Source: Ophiodon elongatus
Lineage: Eukaryota > Chordata > Actinopteri > Perciformes > Hexagrammidae
Reading direction: 5' to 3'
DNA: 64,000 nt
Assembly (NCBI GenBank): GCA_016806645.1
Contig: JACSYO010000570.1
Location: forward strand, 4,530,001-4,594,000
Both the position numbers and the translations under genes were made by a program. Each line of letters starts with the position of its first letter. Position 1 is the stretch's first letter. Below the pieces are notes generated by a model. It saw nothing but the letters and a program-made list of their open reading frames with translations. It was not told where the DNA came from and did not search any database. Below, one piece after another: positions 1-11,410 of this stretch.

Positions 1-48
1 AATTTGGTAAAATGACAAAATTAATGAATATTCTACAAGACTAGAAAA

Positions 49-61
49 ATTATATATATAT

Positions 62-92
<31 letters not shown>

Positions 93-93
93 C
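49..93. repeat. (TA)n microsatellite
   Basis: An alternating TA tract, interrupted by a short CA run, is visible directly. A separate (CA)n tract follows at 129-163. Confidence 0.9.
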
Positions 94-128
94 CTCACTT
101 TCCAAAAATGTTATGGTCTATGGTTTAA

Positions 129-163
129 CACACACACGCACACACACACGCACACACACACAG
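129..163. repeat. (CA)n microsatellite
   Basis: A CA dinucleotide tract with two interrupting CG steps. Confidence 0.9.
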
Positions 164-604
164 AGGGTCGTTTGTTCGTGCGTTGCCGTCGGGGCAGACC
201 TAATAGGGCTAATGGGGCTCAATGCTCATATTCACGGTTGATAACTGCTGAAATTTGTGCCATGAAAACATCCAATTAAATTTCTTTTCATTTACAAACA
301 CCTCCAGCGCAACACGCCAGCCAAGCGCCGTTTGTGTGGTGGCACGTTTAACACACCTCCATGATGCTATCAGGAGGAAAAAACAATATCAGTATTATAA
401 GGCATCTGTAATATCTGTGTACAATGGCATGTTATGATTGATTTTATATCTTAATGAAATAAAAATGCATAATAATGCAAATTATCATATATCTATACAG
501 CTGAAACTTAAATTATAACATCAATTCCATTTCACTTCGCCATAAAGATTATAATTAAACATAACAGAGGGGCAGCTCGGCAAATGTTCAATCTACCATA
601 CAAA

Positions 605-1277
605 AACTTGAATTTCATACATATCCGTGACCTCGGTATCATCTTCGATCAAACCCTCTACTTCAAACACCACGTCAACCACATCACAAAAACCACCTTC
701 TTTCATCTCAAACACTCATCCTCGCCTTCATCACCTCTCCACTGAACTACTGCAACAGCATCCTCTACGGCACGTCCAACAAAATCATCAACAAACTACA
801 ACACATCCAGAACTCAGCGGACCGTCTGCTCTCCCACTCCCGCACCAGAGATCACATCACCCCAGTCCTTCAAAACCTCACTGGCTCCCCATACAGCAAA
901 GAATACAGTTCAAGATTCTCCTCATTACATACAAAGCCCTCCACAACCCTGAACCCCTTCATACCTTTCTGACCTCCTGTACCGACACGCTCCAACCCGC
1001 AACCTCAGATCAGCCGACGCCAACCTCCTTACCCCCCTTACTCTGTCCAAGCATCGGACCTGGGGGGACAGGGCACTTCTCCGTTGCTGCCCCCTCCCTC
1101 TGGAACTCTCTCTGGAACTGCACTTGCGATGCAAGTTATGTATGTTTTTGTTTTGTTTCTTACTGTTATATCATCTCTCTGCCTTGTTTATATTGTTATT
1201 GCTTTCATTGTTTCTGTTTTTACCATGTAAAGTGCCTTTGAGTACTTTTTAAAGCCCTTATTATTATTATTATTCTA
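605..1277 (+). mobile_element. L2-like LINE, 3' end with reverse-transcriptase C-terminus (decayed)
   Basis: Reading across frames gives the standard C-terminal signature of fish L2-type ORF2: DLGIIFDQTL near 629, then LNYCNSILYGTSNKIINKLQ near 741-800, TRDHITPVLQNL, then HWLPIQQRIQFKILLITYKA at about 883-940 and FSVAAPSLWNSLW near 1080. The pieces are in different frames, so the copy is frameshifted and dead. The 3' end has a 'taaagtgcctttgagtac' tail followed by an ATT repeat, as is typical of these LINEs. Two partial relatives occur in the window, at 3661-3735 and 11812-11943. The long open frame over 627-1241 is a patchwork of these shifted frames and not a host gene. Confidence 0.8.
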
Positions 1278-3658
1278 ATTATACTTTAACTATTGTTGTA
1301 TGAATATGAATAAGGTCACATTAGGGAAAAGACCAATGAGTCTCTCACCAACTGGTGCAACTATCTTATCAAACTGTTTCAATTAACAAAACAACGTTTA
1401 GATTAATTAGATTAGTTTAAAATACAATTGGGCCACAATTTAGCAAATTGACCATCAACAGTCCAGCCACATTCTAGTGTTCCACCTACTCTTGTTTACA
1501 TGTGAAAACTCAAACTCAACAATTCCAAAGCTCATATTGTGAGAAAAAATGAATTAATTCAGATTTGATGTGCGATTTTTTTTTTTTTTTCCTCATCCAG
1601 TTGAAACAACAAACATGAGGGTTTTTAGCTTCAAGAAACAAACCTTTTTCTCACCATTCTGTCACCATTGGCTCGTGCAATAAACTAGAAACATAAGTAC
1701 ACAAAGAGTTTTTCTTCTATTTATTTTGTGTCACTGTGCGGTCGATTCCCCTATAGATTGTGTCCGGTTCACCTGTAGCTGTGGTGGATGAGAAATGAAC
1801 TGCTGGGTTAACTAACAAACACAGCACGCCGCATTCTCAGAAACGCCAGCAACCAGCACCGAACTCTCTTCCTTCTTAATGCATCAAAGTGTGATAACTA
1901 CTGAGATGGCGGGCATCAGGAAAAATGAAAAATAAAGGCAGGCGGATGGTGGTCAGCCTGCTGGGTTGCTGGAAAGGCCGATAATTCAACTGTGAGATGA
2001 GCGGCGCTCGGTGGGAGTCTGATTATTGGTTCGATGCTCTCTGGCCCCCAAACGCTGCAGAGCGCCACGGTCGGGTGCTTTGATTCCATTCAGTGAGGTC
2101 CTGCGCTTTGTCCATGACACCTGAGACTCATTTAATCACTCATCAGCTGTGTTTGTTCAGACAGTACAAATAAAACCAGCTTGATGTCCTTAACAAATGT
2201 GTTCCTATACAACACAACTGCTTCGGCAATTACGTCTCGAGGGGAAACGCGTTTTCTCCCGTGTCACGAATGCGTTTCGTCTTTACCTAAGGACTAAACC
2301 CTGTGGTCTTTACTGAGACTAATCAATGAGTTTTGTTGGGTTTTGTTTCGCTTTACAACCTCAAGGATGTGTTTTTAAACTGCGACCATTGTCCAAGAAA
2401 GAGAACACGTTTCCCCTCGAAGTTGCTCAGAAGCCCGGCCAAAACTACGCTACGATTGGCCAGTCTGCGATTGTGAGGGCGGGGATTTGAGAATGCAGTT
2501 TTTTTCTCCCACAGAATTTGAACCATAATTCTGTAGGAGACGGGGGTTGACAAAAGCCCACCATAACACAAAATCAGCAAGCAAAGTTTTGATTCTTTTA
2601 CCTCAAGAAATCCAGAGAATCTTTTTTCTTTTTTGTACACCACTTACTGGTGCTGGAAAAGTGGCGGAAGGCTCCGAAAGAGGTGAGAATTCAACTTTAG
2701 CACCTTTTAAAAAAAAAAAAAAAAAAAAAAAAGTAACTTCCTCAATCTGTTTTTTCGATCTGTCTTTTCGAACACCAGCTGCAAAAACAATTGTGTGCAG
2801 GAGCAGAGAACATTGCAGTGGTGGTGTGAAGAAATAAGTGGCAGCAACTCAGAAACAACAAGTAAAGAGTCATCTTCATCAGATTGTTATGTGTAACGTC
2901 ATTTTTGTTCCCACTGGAGACCCTCCTTTGCACAAATACTAAAAACTATATTATAAGAAACCAACACAGGAAAAAGATCAGAGAGATAAGCTCTATTTTC
3001 TTGAAGCAGAGCTATACTGCTCTACTTTAAACAGCTTAGCTAACTGTACTGTGCTTTTCATACAACATTACTGTAGCCTCAGTATACTGTGCCGCTCTAT
3101 TATTCAATTTAGGATTGGACTTCAAAGACCGATAAGAATCGAGAGCAAGAAAAAAAGATATCGCTCCTTCTGCGACTTGCCAACAAGAAACGACGACCGT
3201 CGCTATGAATACAGTAGCAGCTGGGTAGATCATTCACAAGTGCTCGGGCATCGTGGTCGCTCGAGCTAACAATCACTTTTTAGTTGAATCTAAAGGTGAG
3301 CCTTGAAAGGTGAAGTGACAGTGTTTCCATGACTGTGTGGGTTCAATATAAATCTAAAGAAAAGATTACATTGATCATAAGAAGTGACCTTTGCTCTCCC
3401 TCGATGAGATTCAGCCTGAGGGCTATTTTATTTTTTTCCTTTTACTGCCAGATGAAAGTTCTACATGCAGGAGAGGATTGCCGTGTTAGTTACTGTATCG
3501 AGGGACATTTAGAACATTTTTTTTTTAATACCACAAAGGGATGTTTGTGCGTTTGAACTCTTATCACACAGTTCACACTCAATTACATTTAGAAGAACTT
3601 CAGTGAAGGAACAGATGTCCTTGACTCTAGGCTCACCCATTATTTAACCCTTTACACA
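1278..3658. other. No gene recognised
   Basis: AT-rich sequence with a 24-base A tract at 2709-2732. Overlapping open frames on both strands around 2350-2840 show no family resemblance and partly run through the A tract. I see nothing else that can be supported. Confidence 0.5.
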
Positions 3659-3660
3659 AC

Positions 3661-3735
3661 CCCCCCCCTCTTACTCTGTCCAAACATCGGACCTGGGGGG
3701 ACAGGGCCTTCTCCATTGCTGCCCCCTCCCTCTGT
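3661..3735 (+). mobile_element. Fragment of the same L2-like LINE as 605-1277
   Basis: This stretch matches 1028-1103 almost base for base, including the 'ggacctggggggacaggg' core and the 'tgccccctccctctg' run. It breaks off abruptly on both sides, so it is a short orphan fragment of the LINE C-terminal coding region. Confidence 0.75.
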
Positions 3736-3777
3736 TAAGGTCAAATGAAGAAAGCTCCTAAAGCAACTGTCTCGTGC

Positions 3778-3910
3778 CTTTATTTTGTAACTTTTTCACA
3801 ATTCATATTTTGTAACAATTTCATAATTGGTATTTTGTAACTATTTCATAATCAGTATGTTTATACTATTTCATAATCAATATGTTAAAACTAATTCATA
3901 ATTACTGTAT
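3778..3910 (+). repeat. Degenerate tandem repeat, about 30-bp unit
   Basis: The motif 'attttgtaactatttcataa' recurs four to five times with substitutions (starts near 3781, 3808, 3830, 3858, 3884), and the later units drift in sequence. Confidence 0.7.
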
Positions 3911-4107
3911 GCTTAAATTGTATTATGGTTACCGTGTGTAAATTATGCCACGGCAGTTAGATACAGTGTATTGCACGATCGGGGAGATCCTTTGAAACCT
4001 GAAGCGGAACGGGCAGCAGGATGGCATACTAAAACGGGGACGACACGGGACGGTGGAAGGACCCCGCCGCATGGCGGCAGCGGGGCAACGCGGAGACAGA
4101 CGACAGT

Positions 4108-4849
4108 GGGTACATCCCAAGTCTCTTAACTGCATTAAAATATTAACTGCATTAAAATATTAATAAAAATGATTGAATGATGTTTTCAGTTAATTTAATG
4201 GTGTTAAACTACTACTTATACTAATAAAGACACCGTTATTACCACTAACAGAGTGGAGATGTTTTCTCTCTGTAGTCTGTTACCTGTTTAACAAACGGCA
4301 TTGAGTATTTATACACAGTGTGTGGTATTTATACTGTGTTCTGTGTCCTGCTTATACGTGCACGGCCGATTTCTACCGGCGAAATGCGTTTGTTTTATTT
4401 ATGAATTATTTGCGTCTATGTTTTGCAATTATGGCGATTATGGTTTCTCTGGAACACTGGAATTAATTTATTAGCCTCAATGTTTCAGGTTAAACTTAAA
4501 TTATATAACTCATAAAAACCCAACACTCAGAAAACAAATCAAATATATAGAGTTTAATCTGTGATCCGTCTTCACTCTGGTATTAAACTCCAGCGATCAG
4601 TCCGACCAATCAGATAACTGATGAACAGTGAGGGGGCGTGTCCAACGTTAAAACACTTCCTGGAAGCCTGTTCTCTCGCTTCCTCGCTCATGGCTCCTCC
4701 GAGATGCCTCCTCGCTCCTCGCTCCTCGCTCCTCCGACAGAAATAAGAGCTTTGGGACGGCCTTCAATATGGCGGCGCAGAACAACTTCCGGTTCAGGCG
4801 AGGAGCGAGGAGCGAGGAAACGACAATTAAGAGACTTGCGATGTTCCCA
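4108..4849. mobile_element. Non-autonomous DNA-transposon-like element with 22-bp terminal inverted repeats
   Basis: The left end (4108-4129, beginning gggtacatcccaagtctct) and the reverse complement of 4828-4849 (gggaacatcgcaagtctct) agree at 20 of 22 positions, giving a 742-bp element. The left 310 bp are repeated at 59930-60493 in the same orientation. Outside the left end the two copies are unrelated, which fixes that boundary. No transposase is encoded. The right half is GC-rich and has a second pair of complementary tracts (ctcctcgctcctcgct near 4709 and agcgaggagcgaggag near 4804). I could not find a clear target-site duplication, so the superfamily is unknown. Confidence 0.6.
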
Positions 4850-5010
4850 GGGACTTCGAAGGAGGATAAAGGGACGTGCAGATGGATGTGGCGGGACTTC
4901 TGGGGCGCACAAGACGGCAGCGCGGATCGCTGCGCCAGACGTCGGCGAGGCGTGACGCGCGCACGTCGCCGCGGACCGGAAGTCATTGGGGTCACGCGGC
5001 AGGACGAGGG
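4680..5010. promoter_or_regulatory. CpG-rich segment with YY1-like and ETS-like sites
   Basis: CpG dinucleotides are dense here compared with the AT-rich surroundings. A YY1-like core (caatatggcggcgcag) lies near 4766, an ETS-like site (acttccgg) near 4787, and a second ETS-like site (ccggaagt) near 4976. This combination is known from CpG-island promoters. The segment overlaps the right half of the TIR element at 4108-4849, so it may simply be CpG-rich transposon DNA. No first exon with a convincing donor was found next to it. Confidence 0.3.
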
Positions 5011-5164
5011 AGAAGAGGGCCTGTTGCGTGATCATGTTCCATGGGCCATTTTTCTTATTTTTCATATCATGTATTTAAGGTGTAAATGTCTTCATTCAAA
5101 GTAAATACTTTTTTACTTAAACTTTGAACTGCCATTCGCCATTTGTTTATTAGCGTATTCCTCA

Positions 5165-5732
5165 GTGGGGCTCGGCCTCTTTGTCGTGCGCCTCGATACA
5201 TTCTTCGAAGCAAGGATCCTGTTTCTCAACACCTCTGGAACTCTCTCCCCCATTACCTCACACATTCTGCGTCAAACTCCACTTCCATGTTTGGGCCTTT
5301 TCAGGGTGAATCTTCGTATCCCCCTTTTCTTGTTGAATTTTCATGGATTTTCCCAGTTTGCGTGTGACCTTGAGAGGAGTGATCGTAATGCACCGGGTAT
5401 TTTAAATACAAGTACACAGTCCGTGTAAATACAAGGCCAGTGTGCACCTTTTCCGTGATGAAGACAATGTTTCAGAAGAATCTCTTGACTGGAGCTTGCG
5501 AATTCGCACTGCATCCAATCCACCCCTGAAAAAAAGAGACACATATACAGTAGAACATTCACTTTTGCTAAAAGCATTTAAGCTGCAGACCTTGTAATTT
5601 GCAAATAAATATAAAACTACCATGTTACAGCTTTATTTCACAAATGTCACACATATCCCAGTGAATGCACTTATTGTAAGTCGCTTGGGATAAAAGCATC
5701 TGCTAAATGAAATGTAATGTAATGTAATCCCT
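5165..5732 (+). mobile_element. Decayed LINE remnant with conserved teleost 3' tail
   Basis: The translation near 5225-5260 contains HLWNSLPHYL, a version of the LWNSLP motif near the end of L2-type ORF2. The segment ends at 5664-5732 with the very common fish LINE/SINE 3' tail: 'gtaagtcgcttgggataaaa', 'gcatctgctaaatgaaatg', then a gtaat repeat. The middle is too worn to read. The same tail in the opposite orientation is at 48956-49025. Confidence 0.55.
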
Positions 5733-5976
5733 CTGAAGCCATAACAACCCCATCCATGTCACATGACTGAATAGATAATGACCAGGTTGAATCTGTCATA
5801 CAGGGGGAAGAGGATGTGCAAAATGGCCATGGTGTTTCTTACTCAACACAAAACAAACACACCTAATGGTTCTATGACATTTTTTATCATATCAAAATGC
5901 TCCTTCATTATAATTTCCAGAGGCCAAAAAAAAAGGTAAGAACAGTGTCGATAGAGAAAACATGCCACAAGTTGTT

Positions 5977-6251
5977 CTATTTACATGTCTAGGGATTATA
6001 CAAAGAAGGCCAATTCCTTTTTAGATACTTTAGAAACAAGAGGTCTAAAAAGAATCTTCATTTGAATATGTATTTCGTAGCCCTTCCTTGGCATTGAGGT
6101 TAGTTTATGGCTTTTTGCCGGTTTACACCTACAGTCTATGAGCATAACAGTTACAGTCATCGTCTTTTTGATTCCTCACAGTTCATTTTGTTCATACGCC
6201 CTCTGGTGTTTCAGAGAATAATGCAAAGGACAGCGCGCAGAGTATCAACGC
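5977..6251 (+). repeat. Dispersed repeat, copy 1 (pairs with 15277-15660)
   Basis: Shares long blocks with 15277-15660 in the same orientation, for example 'ggattatacaaagaaggcca' and 'gtctttttgattc..tcacag'. This copy lacks about 120 bp present in the other around 15370-15500. The class is not recognised. Confidence 0.65.
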
Positions 6252-7842
6252 TACTGTTATTGCTCGGAGCTTGCACGCGATCTGCGGAGGCTCGCGTTAT
6301 GGCGCCAAGCGCGAGTATAAACAAAGTTTTACCAGTTCACATGCGCCCACAGTCACAAACCCCGGCAATACTGACGTTAAAGAGACACTTCACAGGTCAG
6401 ATTTTACTCTGAACAAAGTGACTTATAACACAACAGTGTCGGCGTCAATTGTGACCGACTCCCCCATTTAAACAGACGTTGAGTCGACGTTTTACTAACC
6501 TTACCTCTGCTGCTGGCCAAACGGAATAACATTGCCCCATAGTTCATGTCCCCACGTTATACAAAAAACATACACACATAACGTTACATACATTACCGCC
6601 TTAAAGAGGCTGTGTAAAAATGTTATAACGTTATAACATTATACTGGCTTGTATGTCAACTTAATCGAAATATTGGACTGGCCGGTGTTATACAAATACA
6701 ATTCAAGTAAACGGCAGCCTAGGTTGATGTCATCAAATTGATGTTAAGTTCACTACATCAATAAAGACAAAGGAGCTTCAGTCAGGGAAGGTTCAGCATT
6801 TGGGCTTGAACAATGGTCAAAATAGTTGCTGACAGGGCTTGAAGTGTAAAAAAGTGCCAGTACTCCCCTTATTCACACATTGGTGTGTGTGTATCGACCG
6901 GTATCAGCAATCTATATTACATTCTGATTTTCTTCAGTGAATAAAAGGAGGTATTGCTGATTGTCACCACATGCATTTATTCCATCAAAGGGACAACCAT
7001 TTCAAGGAAGCAAAATCCCTTGCTACTTTCTCTTAAGTTTATTTTTAGTGTGTCACATGAAAAAAAGCACCTCTGTGTCACCAAGCCATGTGTCCAGTTT
7101 TGCCTCAGGCCTACACCCAACCCAAAGCCTGCATTGATCTTCACAATCATTTGATTGTCATGCAGGGTTACATTCTTGAAAGGCTTCTCTGTTTGAGCTT
7201 AAAGAATAGTTTTTGTTTAGGGGCCTGATGATGAGAACATGGACTCAAAAGACCTGAATCTGTCAAGCCAACAGATTGCCTGCTTCAAGTAGCGTTGTGT
7301 GTCACTTTTGGAGCATCACCATCTTTTATGTGGATGTCCAATCAGTGCTGATGGTAAACATAGTCCAGTGCAACCTCTATAGGGGGCTAATTTAGGGAAA
7401 GGCTACAGTCGATTAGAAAGCAAAGATTCAAGTACCTCTATGACAGTATAACGCTTAACACTTAACGCTAGTTAGCCATGGTAGCGTTGGCTATGTTAGC
7501 TGTAGCTGCCAGGTATAGCTTGAAGCAAAGGCTTGGGAATTTATTAGCCATATGATTGTGAAAATAGTCAATTTGCAGGGGTTGGGACTCTCAACAGGGC
7601 CAATAAGGGTTTGTCCCGGTGTGCCAGACAAACAGTACACCACTTTTAGTTAGCTATCTGAAGGCTGCGGAAATTAAGTGTTGTGACTAGCAATTGAGCA
7701 GCAAAACCACTGATGCCATCTACTCTAGTTGTTAATTAAATAGCACTGTGGGAGGGTTTATGCAAAAGATGTCTCCAGTGGTTCATTGTGCCATGATTTC
7801 CGGCATGCCCGAAAAAATCTGTGATAGTCTAATTCCATAAAG
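6252..7842. other. No gene recognised
   Basis: I see short unrelated open frames only. A small GC-richer patch near 6240-6320 has no donor site or coding signature that I can support. Confidence 0.5.
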
Positions 7843-8077
7843 CTTCAATTATACTTTCCGCAAGGACGGACATTAACTGATCTGGAATCGTGACGAGAAA
7901 CGTCTGGACCTTTTATACTCCCTTCGCGTGTTTCTCCGCCCATCTGTGCAGTTAGAACATTTTAGATGCGTGGACCAAAACCTGCCACGCAGAAACCCCG
8001 CCAAGGGCCATGTCTGATTGTGTGACGTCACTCTGGCCGTGACCCTCACGGATATGGCAAGCATAAATCAGGCTTCT
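7843..8077. mobile_element. MITE-like element with imperfect terminal inverted repeats
   Basis: The left end (aaagcttcaattatactttcc) and the reverse complement of the right end (gaagcctgatttatgcttgcc) match at about two-thirds of 21 positions. The roughly 235-bp interior is GC-richer than its flanks and has no coding capacity. The 'gcttaatttatgct' style of end is common in fish Harbinger-like MITEs, which is the basis for a tentative class. The target duplication was not resolved. Confidence 0.45.
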
Positions 8078-8515
8078 CTCAGTACTTTATCTTTCAGTCT
8101 CTTTTTATTGTTTTTATCACATGTATAATGTGTTTAGAAGCAAACCTGAGATTTAACTTCTCACTCTTGTGACTTCAACAGGGCCTAAAGTGACATAGTC
8201 CGCTAACATATGTCCTGTAAGTTTGGCACTTATATCAAACTGTACTGCCACCATACTACGCATACAAATGTATTACCTCCCCATATATAATATTAGTGAA
8301 TAAAAGTTAATCTTTATTCCTCTCTAGTTCTCTCCAATCTACTCTGTCTGCAGATGAGGTGCTGGAGAGCTTTTAAAACCTTAGATGAATGCATAGGTAC
8401 TTAATCCGTCACATGTTCAGTCTGAGGCTGAATCTCTTTAATGCATTAGCAGCATTAATCAGTTCCAATCAGCTTTCTTTTCCTTATCGAGACCTCACAT
8501 CTTGTTATCTACCAC

Positions 8516-8517
<2 letters not shown>

Positions 8518-8563
<46 letters not shown>
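8518..8563. repeat. (GA)n microsatellite
   Basis: About 23 uninterrupted GA units. Confidence 0.95.
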
Positions 8564-8565
<2 letters not shown>

Positions 8566-8849
8566 TGGAAGACGCATTACATTTTGTAAAGCTTTGTATA
8601 TCTGATGTTGATTCTGAGGTTCTGCTGTAGAAAGACACCTGTTACAACCCACATACAGCCAACCTAAGCGCGTGCAGTCCGTCAATAAAACCTGCAGCAG
8701 ATAACTTGGGGTCAACCTGAGATGTGGATTTTATCTCACTCAGGATGCAGGGTTTGTACGTGATGGACACTGCAATCTAGGGCACATCGCATCATATGGC
8801 AGAGGGAGCTCACACCTGGAGACTACTGCTGTCTCATTAAGAGAAGCTC

Positions 8850-9520
8850 TATTGAGCCGTGTATACCTCTAGTCCTCAGTAGTAGCGACTTCATGAACTT
8901 CTTTCATGATAAGATTCTATTTATTAGAGACAAAAAAATAATTTCCTGCCCTCAACCAGTATCAGTCTATCCTCAAATACAGTAACCTTAGAAACAGCTG
9001 TAAAACCAAAGTATATTTAGAATGCGGGTTTACTTGTGGTTCCTAGAGTCTTAAAAAGTAAGATGGGAGCCAGAGCCTTCGGCTATCAAGCTCCTCTTCT
9101 ATGGAACCAACTTCCAGTTTCCGTCTAGGGGTCGGACACAGTCACCACATTTAATATTAGGCTTAAGATTTTCCTTTTTGATAACGCTTATAGTTAGGGC
9201 TGGCTCTGGTTTATAGTTAAGGCTGGCTCAGGTTTACCATGGTCCAGCCCATATGCAGCTATAGGCCTAGACTGCTGGGGGACTTCCTAGGATACACCTC
9301 TCTCCTCTCTCCTCTTCTCTCTCTCCGTCTGTATGAATTCATGTCCTAATAATGCACTTGACTAACTTTGTTTTCCTCCTTGGTGTCTTTGTGCTTTCTC
9401 GCCTCACAGGTTTCCATGGATCATGGTCATACCTGGACCGTGGTCGTGACTCCTGCCGTGGCCCTGCTGACACCTACTGCTACTATCATTATTAGTAGTC
9501 GCATTGCTATTACTATTACT
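8850..9520 (+). mobile_element. L2/Rex1-like LINE, part 1, with internal deletion; interrupted by a hAT element
   Basis: The stretch 8890-9020 reads as the N-terminal part of a fish LINE ORF2 (FHDKILFIRDKK, then a worn SSNT.TLETAV-like segment). At about 9027 it jumps to the extreme C-terminus (LLVV/VPRVLKSKMGARAF, then APLLWNQLPVSV near 9090-9125), so the whole polymerase core is deleted. The 3' UTR follows and resumes at 10305-10700 after a 776-bp hAT insertion. A second copy of the C-terminus and 3' UTR is at 18455-19163. Confidence 0.7.
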
Positions 9521-10296
9521 CAGTAGCGGGCCGTGCATTTCACACCTAGGCCTTCAGTGATGTTCTACACAGTCCTCCCTGAATGAATCCACCTCTTAAT
9601 ACCATCATTATGACGCCATGGCTCTAGAAACTATACATTTAGACAGAAACGCATTATAACTAGGCGTTGCATCACCTTAACATAGCGTAGTCCGTCTTGA
9701 AAATGGAGTTGTTTGTATTTCTGCGACCAAATCTATCTCTTCTCCTCCATCAGCCATTGTGGGTTAAAAAAATAACACAAAAACAACGCTTTTATATCTA
9801 TGTACACGAATTAACGCTAGCTCATTCAGGTCACCACAGGGTGATCAGGTTCAGGTTGCTAGCTCCGCCTCTCACCAGTGCGCATCCAATCAAAAGACGT
9901 GCCCGTGCTGACGTCATTGTACGCCTGCATGCTGGCCCCGGTGTCGCCAACTCGAAATCTGATTGGTTAACACCACAGTTTAGATTCCGTTAACTTTAAG
10001 CTACAGACGCCAGCACTGTTGATTCTGAAGGCCTAAGGGCAGATTTCTTGTTTCCTAGCAACACATGACGGCTGAAATATGATTGGATAAAAGCTCTAAC
10101 GTAAAGGCCAGCCCTCCGCTCTCGACCTGAGGCTGGAAGCAGCGCAACCAAGAGAAAAGCTATGAAATGAAGAGAATAGACTATGGGGAATAATTTAATA
10201 CATATTTGTGGAAAAAATATATAAAAATTAAATTTATATTCTGATGATGTTTAGGCCAGCAGAGAAGGCCTTGCTGGCCCTGACGGCCCTCTACTG
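9521..10296. mobile_element. hAT-type non-autonomous transposon, 776 bp, with 8-bp target-site duplication
   Basis: The ends are inverted: the left begins cagtagcgggccgt, and the right, reverse-complemented, begins cagtagagggccgt. Identical 8-bp direct repeats (ctattact) flank it at 9513-9520 and 10297-10304, the hallmark length for hAT elements. It sits inside the 3' UTR of the LINE that runs from 8850 to 10700, which reads continuously if the insert and one duplication are removed. No transposase is seen. The intact duplication and near-complete ends indicate a relatively recent insertion. Confidence 0.88.
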
Positions 10297-10304
10297 CTAT
10301 TACT

Positions 10305-10700
10305 GATACCATTATTGCTTTTATTATCATTATTATTATACTATATCCACTGCTGCTGTTAATATTAGTAGTTAATATTAGTAGTTATTCAGCTTACATT
10401 CATTTATATCATATAAATTGAATGTGTTGTAATTATATTATGTTGTTTATTCTGTACATGTGAGATCTATTGCACCTCTGTCATCCTGGGAGAGGGATCC
10501 CTCCTCTGTTGCTCTCCCAAAGGTTTCTTCCTTTTTTCTCCCTGTTAAAGTTTTATTTGGGGGGAGGGGGAGGAGTTTTTTCTGTTCCAATGCAAGGGTC
10601 CTGGGACAGAGGACACATGTTGTACAGATTGTAAAGCCCTCTGAGGCATATTTGTGATCTGTGATTTTGGGCTATACAAATTAAATTGAATTGAATTAAG
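10305..10700 (+). mobile_element. L2/Rex1-like LINE, part 2 (3' UTR and tail)
   Basis: Continuation of the LINE of 8850-9520 after the hAT insert. It matches the 3' UTR of the copy at 18455-19163 ('gggagagggatccc', 'ctctgttgctctc', 'aaggtttcttcc', 'gtaaagccctctgaggca') and ends in the 'gggctatacaaatt' tail with an aattg repeat. Confidence 0.75.
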
Positions 10701-11410
10701 AGCTGATATACACAGGTAGCACTCAGGATCTCATTATTGGTGCATGTATTCATTGTGGCTAAGGGAACAGGTCAAGCTGGACTTTGTTTTAACCTTGATG
10801 AACACTTTTAATGACTTTTCTTGATCCGTTTACCTCTTTACTACAGGCACCTGTTTACCGAATGCTTGTAGGCTAGATGATCGGTTTTGAAGATACAACT
10901 TGGAGCCTCCCTCGATGCTAGAGAACACATGGCATTTGATACATTCATTGCTAGATGTTCACCACAGGGAAGGTATTAGCAGTTGATATCCCACAGCATT
11001 GACTGTGGAGCCCAATCCGGGGTGCCAAATACTGCGTTGTTTGAGGTAAATAATCTTGACTGTTGGTGCTGTGCTACATTTGTGCCTTGGGGGTGGCAAT
11101 GGCTTAGGTTGACGGTTCAAGCCCTGGCCCCTTCTGTAAACTGGTCGAAGTTTCCTGTGACAATTTAAATAAAAAAATTTAAAGTTTTGATTTTGTACAT
11201 AGATTTGTCCTAGACCCAGCTAATGTAATAAGTGGAAAGGCTATAGAAATGTTGGTGCCAACCTCTATATAACATGGCTCATGGCGTGGCTAAAAGTTTA
11301 AAGGAGGAGTTAGTTGGAAAATTAAGAACAAAACAAAAACATGAACATTTGAGTAAGATTAGTAAATGAGGAATTGCAGATCACATCAGAAAACACGGGC
11401 ATTCGTGTAA
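10701..11410. other. No gene recognised
   Basis: I see no repeat or coding signature that I can support. Confidence 0.4.

Noticed and set aside
4638..5104. Several overlapping frames of 105-125 codons on both strands
   Set aside because: GC-rich sequence rarely contains stops. The frames overlap on both strands and show no motif.
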